The translations under genes were made by a program, and so were the position numbers. The notes under the pieces are model-generated. The model was not told where the DNA came from. It saw only the letters and a program-made list of their open reading frames with translations, and searched no databases. This document shows, piece after piece, positions 55,786 to 64,000 of a DNA stretch of 64,000 bases (positions are counted from its first letter, which is position 1; each line of letters opens with the position of its first letter). Origin of the DNA: Hibiscus mutabilis (lineage: Eukaryota; Streptophyta; Magnoliopsida; Malvales; Malvaceae). Location of the stretch: positions 47,605,392-47,669,391 of the forward strand of contig CM033732.1 of the NCBI GenBank assembly GCA_019671005.1, written 5' to 3'.

Positions 55786-58700
55786 TGTAACCCTCTCAAC
55801 CCGGCCTAGTCGTAAGACCGACCCGAGCGAGTCACATTAGGTTTTTCAAAGTAAATCGTGAGAAGAAACCCAAAAACGTGACCACTTTTTTCTTTTATCT
55901 TATCTAAAGGCATAATTAATACCCTACATGTTGACGCTGGCTGTAGGTGAAAACACAACCCAATCGGGCGTCGAATCGACATCCAATTGTCACAGTTTCG
56001 ATTTAGGGACCAAATTGCAAATTTAGCAAAATAAAGGAACTTTACTAAATTTTATGTTACCATCATTTAGTCAAAACAAGTTTCATGCTCCCAAGACAAA
56101 AATCATCTCGATACGATCATCCATACTCACTCAATTGCTTCCACCACATTCGGGGACCGAAACGAATGAAAACAGAACCTCATTTCTAAGACATTAACAG
56201 ATTAAAAGTTATGCGTACCAATACTTAACCATCCGTACCGGTACGTAGGTCCACATAGACAACCCATATCGGTAAGGGCCAAAGGTGTATCGGTACTCGA
56301 GTTTCAATCCAAAAAGTAGATTCCAGTAATCAAGTCCCGTGCTGATACACCTATACTCGTACCGATACCCTAAACTCAAAAAGACCAACCATATCGATAT
56401 GCGAACCCGAGTATCGATACATTATGCCTGGAAAAACCTATATGTACCAATACAGGGTTTCATGTACCGGTACGCAAGTACCAAAATGGTCACACTTGCT
56501 AGTTTAAACACGCACTAAGCCAATCCAAAACACCCTAACATGCTATTAACATACATCCAACATATATGGGATAACATTCACAGAATAACATCACCAATTC
56601 AGCATCAAATCATAGCAATTTGCGACAAACGTAATTCTATAGGCATACAACCAAGAAACCATTCAAGTAAAGCATGAAACTCCAAACCAACTCCAAAGCC
56701 AAACCATAAAGGCCGTTTACAACCTCGGAGCAACTGTACAAACTTGCTCAAACAGGGAGTTTAACAAAAACATCTCCCAAAACCCAAAAAAATACCCCAT
56801 TGCCCTTATTACTTATAGTCTAATTCAACATACTTTGGTAAACAAGTCTTGCTAGGATCCCTTGCTCCTTGCTGCCTCCAAAGCTCTCAATTCTATGCAT
56901 TGATGGACAATAAGAGCGTAAACACACAAGGCTTAGTGAGGAGCGCTCACAACAAAATACCATCAATGCATTTAAAAACCATTATCCAACAACACATTGT
57001 AGTCTCATTTCATTTGGCTTTTAAAAACATTATCATGCCTTTAAAACTATGCACTTAACATCTTTAAAACTCAGCATATTAATCTATATGCAACATGTAT
57101 CATTAAACAACAGCAAGTCTCATTGCTCAACCTCAATTTAAGTCTTCCCATGCATAGCGACCATATGCAAAGCTCAAAGAGTAACACATATAAATCACAT
57201 TATACAACATAAACTTTACAATGATACTTCAACAATTATATTGGTATACAGGTGATCATTAAACCTATCCATTAACAACAAAGTTCATCGGACACATGGA
57301 TTCACCAAGTGTTTAACCAACACTTCAAGCCATCTCAATCGGAATAACGATGCAATAATAATCGCGTTATATTACCAACCGGGTACACCTTTCAACCCAC
57401 GAGGACACCAATCATCGGTTAGATGCTTAATTCGCTAACGAGAGTCTACAGTACTTGTTTAACCCCTCTACCATTAGGGTACTCGGATGGAGTTTTCGGT
57501 ACATGGATCTAAACCCCTCAACATCCAAGGCGACTTATTATAGTGCACTCAATCCTATGGTCGGCCAACTATATCCGATAATAATTTTTAAACCACATCA
57601 CTTGCCAATATAATTAACCATTTAACATTTACCTCACTATTTTTTAACAAGCATTAAACCAATCCTTTTTCCAAAGCAACAACCATGCTTTAAACCACAA
57701 GTATAAACCATATACTTACAATGATCGCTTACCATACGCATCCTTCAACATTTCATGCTAAAAAATAGTATATCAAATACTTTAAAACATGCTTAAACAG
57801 TAGGTAATGTGTAAATCAAAACAAGTGCATTAAACCATTAAACACTAGCACGACCGAGAGAGTAAATCCACTTTTACTTACTTCCTAGTTTAAACCAGCG
57901 TATCAAACTAAGTTTAAACTCCCAAAAACCACCTTTAAAACATTCCAATGCTGGAATCCACATTCTCACTCACCGATACGTGAAGCCTTGATTTCCCGAA
58001 GCGAAATCAAGCGTCCGAAGCCTCTAACGCTACACTGTTTGCTTCCAAAACAACCTCCCCTATTTAAACCACATAACAACAGAAGATTAATGCATCACAA
58101 TGCATTTACAACATTGCAACAACAGACCCTCACGGATTCTTGCATTCACCTTACAATTACCCAACCATAACAACCGAAAACTTCAACTAATCCTTTCCAA
58201 ACACAACCCAGCCACAACCTGACAATCTAACACCACTTTTATCCTCAATTAACATCTAGAAACATAATCAAAACAATCTAACACCTCCAACAATCGTACA
58301 GCCACCTAAACACCTCAAGAACATAAATCTAGCAACCTAAGCAAATAGAGACTCAAGAGCTTCGAGATTCCATTGATAAAATCAACTTATCAACATTATT
58401 ACACAACCAAAATATGTTCAAAAACAATCCATACTACTGAAAAACATATTCACTTCGAATCTTTTATTATTTCATCAATTTTACCCAATTAAATCCATAT
58501 AAAAACACAAAATCAGATTATAAACTATAAATCAAGGATCAAATACTTGAGAATATCAATAAAGAACCATTTAACAGAGGAGATCACGGACCTTACCCCT
58601 GTTATGTGATTTCTCCCTCAATTGGCTTGTTTAAAGCTAAGAAAACATAAGATTTCAATGAGATTTTGCAAAACAAAGTTAAAGAATCAAGTTAAAATCA

Positions 58701-59212
58701 ATAATCTGAATGAAAGAATCCCTCACCCCTAGACTTTGATGAAATTCTGAGTGTTTGGCACAAAAGAAGTTGAGAGAAAAGGTTTAGGAAAAGTTATGTG
58801 AATTTCTTTAAAAAGCTAATAACTAACTTTAGATATTTAATCCTTCTTAATCACCCTTTTAAAACACATGTTTAAAATGATTTAATTGAAGGGAGAAACC
58901 ACTAGCAAACACTTGGTAAATTAGCTCCTTAAGGATTCTAAGAATTTGACCCTTTTCATTTTAGTCACTTTAAAACAGTTTTCAAAAATCGCATTTTGGT
59001 CACTAACCAAAATGTCATATTTCCAAATGCCATTTTCCAAAATTGATTCCACCAAAAACCAACATATATTAAATGATGACTTTTAACTATTTTTCCATAT
59101 TTTAATCTTACCAAAAAATATACAATCCTGAATCCGACTCGAATCTCCAACCCAGTCCACCGGACCGTCTAATAAACCCTAAAACCGCTAGGCCCAAAAC
59201 CAAGGTGTTACA
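55786..59212 (-). repeat. 3.4-kb gypsy LTR
   Basis: On the minus strand it starts TGTAACACCTTGG and ends GAGGGTTACA (TG...CA), followed by the PBS. It is unusually long and includes a cluster of GTACCGGTAC/GTATCGATAC palindromic words at 56210-56490. The other LTR is not in the window, so the outer boundary rests on sequence pattern. Confidence 0.65.
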
Positions 59213-59890
59213 CCCCAACTGTATCTTTTTGCTTTGAACGCAGTATTCAAGAACGGGAAGTACTGCGTGTGCACGTGAGAAGTCAATTTGTCCAACATTA
59301 GCATCCCACTGAGAAGGGCAATATATACGCTCAAGCAGTATTTGCAACTTTTGCCACTGTGGAATTTCCATTCACTTGAAACACATTCTTAAGCCACGTC
59401 ATCCTCACCCGTTTTTCATCTATTTCCCGCCCATTTCGTGCCTTCCCCAAATGATGCACACAAAGGGATTCTAGAATATAGCTATTGCATGAAATGACTG
59501 GAAAGCCCAAAATTGGAACACCAAGATGCATAGCAACATCTTCTAGGGTGATTGTGCACTTTCCGCACAGCATGTGAAAAGTGTGCGTCTCCGGTCTCCA
59601 ACGCTCCACCAACGCATTAATCAACTGCAGGACGATGTCAAAGCCACGAATCTTTGCCGCGTAATTAAATCTGATTGTCTTCAGAAATCCCCAAATTTTT
59701 GTGCATGGCGGCTCGTTCCATAGCAATTGGGGCCGAAATCGTGTCTCCCCCTCTAAAAACACAATATTTAAATTAAATTACTACTATACCTTTTACAAAC
59801 TACAAATTAAAATTTAAAAAATTAATCAATTATTACCAATAAGGCCATGTTGTTCGTGATGTGCTCTTCTTTACGTCTTAACAAAGCCAT
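59213..59890 (-). pseudogene. Plant mobile domain (PMD/MAIN-like) gene fragment
   Basis: Possible exon 1 at 59890-59837 (MALLRRKEEHITNNMALL, GT donor) is followed by a coding block 59764-59331 with WGFLKTIRF, LINALVERWRPETHTFHMLCG and CTITLEDVAMHLGVPILG, a clear PMD signature. It continues in another frame to the LTR at 59212. Exon phases do not fit cleanly, and the C-terminal half is absent. PMD proteins occur as plant nuclear factors and as passengers of DNA transposons; this copy is broken by the gypsy insertion. Confidence 0.75.
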
Positions 59891-60550
59891 TTTTCCAATA
59901 ATTCTACGCCAAAAAACCTTAAACCGTAACAACACAATACAATAACAAATATTTTTACCAAGAAAAGACTCACAAACAACACAACATAAAAAAAATCAAA
60001 AAACCGTTATCTTGAATCTTTTGAAATTTTTTGCGTTCTTGATTCCGGGGCTCTACAACAATCTCGCTTGCTTTGCTCAAGCTAAGGATGTTGAAAAATA
60101 TTTAGGTGCTAAACACAACACTTTACACCAAACTTCCTATTTATACTACACAACATAACACCCTAACTTGGAAAAAATGACCGTTGGGCAACATGTAGAA
60201 AGTAAAACTCGTTGTTTCTCTATGGCGAGTTCCATTTCCTATCTGTTAACCAACGACATTTTTTTTCAAGTTACGGTTTTCGTTGTGTAAACGTTATGGT
60301 TGTTAACCCAGTTGAAACTCTCCCTACCCCTACGGCGAGTTCAGTTTAGGATTAGATTAATCACCTGATTAAGATTTAAATAGAATTATAATTTTAAAAA
60401 TTAAGAACTCACCGTGTTGCTACGGCGAGTTTGAATAAAAAATAATATATTTTTAGAACTTGCGGTGGTGGTGCGGTGAGTTCACTGTAAAGGTGCTACT
60501 CCGGACAATTTAGGATTTAGGATCCTACTTTGGTCATAATAGAATCTAAA
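59891..60550. repeat. PMD upstream region with repeated GGCGAGTT motif
   Basis: TATGGCGAGTTCC, TACGGCGAGTTCA, TACGGCGAGTTTG and GCGGTGAGTTCA occur at about 60222, 60325, 60422 and 60474. No gene is seen. Confidence 0.5.
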
Positions 60551-62868
60551 GATCCTATAAATTCCTTAAGTCTCTATTTTTTTTCCTCATCTCATGAACA
60601 AATATTTTTTCCTTTTTTAAAAAATTCTAGATCGACCCGTTAAATTCTACGGGTTCACGAGTCAAATTTATGGAATATCATACCATAATTTAGGGAATAT
60701 CATACCATAATATAACGAATATCATACCATAATTAGTGTCAAATTCATACCCAAATCAATTTGCAATTAAACTGTTCTGTTTAGGGGATATTTCGTTTAT
60801 CTAATGACCATTTAGGATAGTAAATTGAGTTTAGAACTACATGATGTCATTGCACTACGCAACTATATAGACCTTCCATCGGGGCGAATTTGAAAATTTA
60901 GATTTAGTAGTTCACCGACCAACAATAAATATAATCTCATATAATTCAAAAGTAAATTGAATAAGTTATTAAAAATTATATTTAAAAATTATAAAAATTT
61001 AAACTAAAAATTACTAGACCACAAATAAACTTAATTAGTGAAAAATAATAATAAAATTGTAGTAATAGAAAAAATAATATATATGTAATAAAAATAATGA
61101 AAGTGATAATAATAATAAAAATAATCATAATAAATATAATGAAATATTGGAGTAAATATATTATACAATATAATAATAACAAAGTATATTAACTTGCCAA
61201 AAAAATAATAGTGGTGATTTAAAATAATAAAATAAAAATCTAATAACAATAAATACACAATGCAATAAAATAATAAATAAATAATGAAAATAAAAATAAA
61301 CACACTAAAATATCAAATTAAAAGAAAATAAAATTTTAAAAAGTCAAAATAACATGTAATTGTATGAAGTTATTTTAAAATGAATTACAAACAAAAAGGA
61401 AATGACCAATATACAAATTACCCAAAAAAATAAATGATATTTTCTTTTTCATTTTTAATGGTGGGTCACGTGACCCACCAAATACTAATATCGATACGCC
61501 TCTGTTTTTCATGTTTATGTGTTATGTTTGAATTGTACCGAAAATTGATTATCGAAATTGATAAAAAAAAATAATAGTTATTTTGTGCCATATTGCAAGT
61601 TGTTGTGATTTGTTATATTAGTCAAATTGTACTATAAAAATTGACTAAAATCAATAGAATAATTGTTGCCCTATTTTGATTCCTTTAGTAAGCTCGAATG
61701 TGCTTATAAATGTTTGGACTTTTAAATTATATTTTTAGATTATGTAATTTAAAATTTAAAATTTTATGTTTGAATTTGTAAATTTTATATTTGAATTTTT
61801 ATAAATTGTATGATTTGTAAAAAAAAAAAAGCACAAATTTGATTATGGTGATGGTACCATGTGACCCGATTATCACAGGTACCTGATATTCATAAAGTTT
61901 TGAACTTTTAAATCATTTTGTATGTCTTTTTATATTCTCAAATGTCTAATATTTTTAAAAGTCCTTGTAATAAAATTAGGTAGATCTATATTAATCAATT
62001 GATTAAATATAAGTGATTATAAAAAAAATTATATTATTGTATCAAACTGTAAATTAGGAGTGTGCATTTTTAGATATCTGATTCGATCTGATTTAAAATA
62101 TTGGATATCTGAAACTTTATATCGATAAAACAATGATCCGTATCTAATCTGGAAAAAAAGATATTTTGTTATTCGGATATCATATATTCGGATCAAATAT
62201 TTATATATCTGAATATATGATTTGATTTAAGTATTTTTTTCGAATTTGACAGTTGTATCTATAGAAAATTCAGATTATTGAATATGGAAAGCAACAAATT
62301 GCCAAACATAATATCTTTCACATCTATGTAAATTTTAAAATTTTGAATTTAGGATATAACAAGTATCAAATTATTAAATATAATAAAATTTATATTCACA
62401 AAATTTTAAATTTTTGAATAATTTGAAACTTAAAATAATCTTATCCAAAAAATAAAATATATATATATTGGCTCCGTCCGATCAAATATTTTACACATCC
62501 TTGGGTCCCCAAGGTGTATATGATACCGTAGTAATCACAAAACATGAAACATATCCAACTATACCATGAACTGTCATATCATAATACTTGGGCATTTTAT
62601 TTCATTATCAATCAATCCTTATCATTCATGTAAATGGGCAATTTACATCCCATATTTCATTATAATTTTTCATTTGTACTTGGCATTACTGTATTATGCA
62701 TCAATGTAAATCATATAAGTCGATATTAGGCAGTTCATACTAATATCTAAATCCGATTTATCTTAGATAAATCTTTATACCATATCAATGTATCACATAT
62801 GCCATTTACATTTTCATTAATATCAAGGTCGACTTATCGCAAGCCTTCCTTGTATATATATATATATA
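60551..62868. other. AT-rich intergenic DNA; one decayed DNA transposon
   Basis: 60950-61320 is almost pure A/T; its long open frames are compositional. 62045-62510 starts AGGAGTGTGCATTTTT and ends AAATATTTTACACATCCTT with many GATATC/GATCTGA words, probably a hAT-type MITE. 62530-62850 resembles part of a gypsy LTR (GTCGATATTAGGCAGTTCATAC, AGGTCGACTTATCGCAAGCC). Confidence 0.4.
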
Positions 62869-63134
62869 CTCCCCCGTCCCATATATTTTGTCCATTGTTG
62901 ACTTTTCACACAGTTTTAGGAAGAAAAAGTTTGTGTAAAAATGTGTAAGAAAGATGATGTAAAATAATTGAAACGACAATTTTATCCTTAAAAAATTGAA
63001 TTTTATTCTGTTGGAAAACTAAAAAAGGGTATAAAGGGAAATGTGCCTTATAAAAGTTGTTGGTTTTTTCAATGAGACATTTTAAGTGGGACAATTTCAA
63101 AACACAAAAAGGACATTGAGTGAGACAAATGGAG
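62869..63134. mobile_element. Stowaway-type MITE (Tc1/mariner)
   Basis: Left end CTCCCCCGTCCCATATATTT with the usual Stowaway consensus, right end AGTGAGACAAATGGAG as its imperfect inverse, and a TA on the left. It is inserted in the LTR-like sequence that continues on both sides. Confidence 0.75.
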
Positions 63135-64000
63135 TGTATAATAAGTAAAGATGCACTCATCTTGGCCACTTAACATGATGCCTCACTAAGTCTTAGTTCG
63201 ATCATTTCTTTCATAGTAACTCGAACCTTCTCTGATTTGGACTCGACTTCATTAATCACTTAAATACAGTAAAATATTTGTTAGACTCAATTCTAACAAT
63301 ACCTTAATCTTGCTTTTTAACATAATCATTCGAAAATAAAATATTTCTAAAATTTCCCCAACTTTTCTTTGCAATTACCGAATGGGCCTTATAGTCCTTA
63401 GTGACCAATTTGAGCTTCCAATAATTCTTCCGAGCTTGCTAACTAACATTTAAATACAGAATGTTTCAAATTCTATTTTCTGCCAGCTTGCGCTACCTTC
63501 AAAAATTTACTTGTATAGGGCAGAATACATACTAGATCTTAATTTCCTTTATAATGGAGAAACTAGATTCGATAACGATTATAACGGTATAAGCCACATA
63601 AATTAATAAAATCTACAAAAATTATGGAAAAAAATTCACTGAATTCACGTCACATATTTTCCAGGCAGAAAACTGCTCTATGATTTTTCTGACATTCCTT
63701 CAAATAAAAATTCATATATTTTAACTCGAAACTCGAAATCAGTTTTCGTTTGTTGGAAGCAAAACTAGACTGACATACCTTTATATCGGTATAAAATTCA
63801 CCATCTAACAATTTTTATAAAATTTATGGTGAATTTCTAAACTTACTGCCATAATTTAAATTCAACCTAACTTCCCATATTTAGTTTCTAAATTTACCAT
63901 AACTTCTCCTTATTTCTTTACTTATAAATTTAGTCCTATCATTTTACTTCAAATAACTAAATGAAGCTTGTATTCATAAGTTCTCTTTACATCCTTCATC
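63135..64000. other. Probable LTR-retroelement relic, no gene
   Basis: Continues the LTR-like sequence interrupted by the Stowaway element. AT-rich, without frames of interest; it runs off the window end. Confidence 0.35.

Larger units (their letters stand above)
52085..59212 (-). mobile_element. Ty3/gypsy element (chromovirus-like), 5' LTR + gag + partial pol, 3'-truncated
   Basis: On the minus strand: a 3427-bp LTR (59212 to 55786), PBS, gag relic (~55480-54400), then protease, RT and RNase H ending at about 52088. The integrase and 3' LTR are missing, so the element is cut at its 3' side. Its 5' end lies in a plant-mobile-domain gene fragment. Confidence 0.8.

Noticed and set aside
61031..61303. 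Tyr/Phe/Ile-rich minus-strand open frames
   Set aside because: Pure A/T sequence gives such frames by composition; no start context or domain.

Overview
This window is nuclear DNA from a flowering plant, most likely a core eudicot. The evidence is GT-AG introns in plant gene families (a Raf-like kinase, a CC-NBS-LRR gene, an ER-type small heat-shock protein), plant retroelements (Athila-type and chromovirus-type Ty3/gypsy, TNT1-like Ty1/copia, LINE tails) and AT-rich intergenic DNA. The element families remind me of Malvaceae (cotton relatives), but that is a low-confidence inference.

Genes are sparse. Two look intact: a six-exon Raf-like MAPKKK (11746-13298, +) and an intronless small heat-shock protein with a signal peptide (18986-19564, -). 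A third, a two-exon coiled-coil protein (42295-43283, -), is open but probably shortened by a one-base loss. Three host genes are broken. A CC-NBS-LRR gene (23784-26706, +) carries stops, frameshifts and an insertion. A two-exon gene with a conserved plant domain (44985-51406, -) is split by a copia element. A plant-mobile-domain (PMD) gene fragment (59213-59890, -) is cut off by a gypsy LTR.

Region by region: 1-11.7 kb is MITEs, fold-back repeats and LTR relics. 11.7-13.3 kb is the kinase. 14.1-21.5 kb holds two LINE tails, three fold-back elements and the sHSP gene. 23.2-26.7 kb is the NLR remnant. 27.4-40.7 kb is a nested retroelement complex. 42.2-44.7 kb is the coiled-coil gene plus a hAT-like non-autonomous element with a perfect 8-bp target duplication. 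45.0-51.4 kb is the split host gene with its copia insert. 52.1-59.2 kb is a 3'-truncated gypsy element with a 3.4-kb LTR. The rest is AT-rich DNA with MITEs and an LTR relic.

The most unusual object is the 27.4-40.7 kb complex. An outer, minus-strand LTR element with short (~207 bp) LTRs carries a gag relic read in frame with a captured piece of the vacuolar H+-ATPase catalytic subunit A gene. A 10.4-kb Athila-type element later inserted into that captured reading frame, duplicating ATGTG. Either side of the insertion the frame is open and the phases match, so about 572 codons were open before the hit. The Athila element has its own oddities: a 12-bp palindromic theme (TTGCC-NN-GGCAA) in LTRs, coding and non-coding parts; 36-bp tandem repeats in both LTRs; an Ala/Ser/His repeat block between RNase H and integrase; and premature stops explained almost entirely by C-to-T or G-to-A changes.
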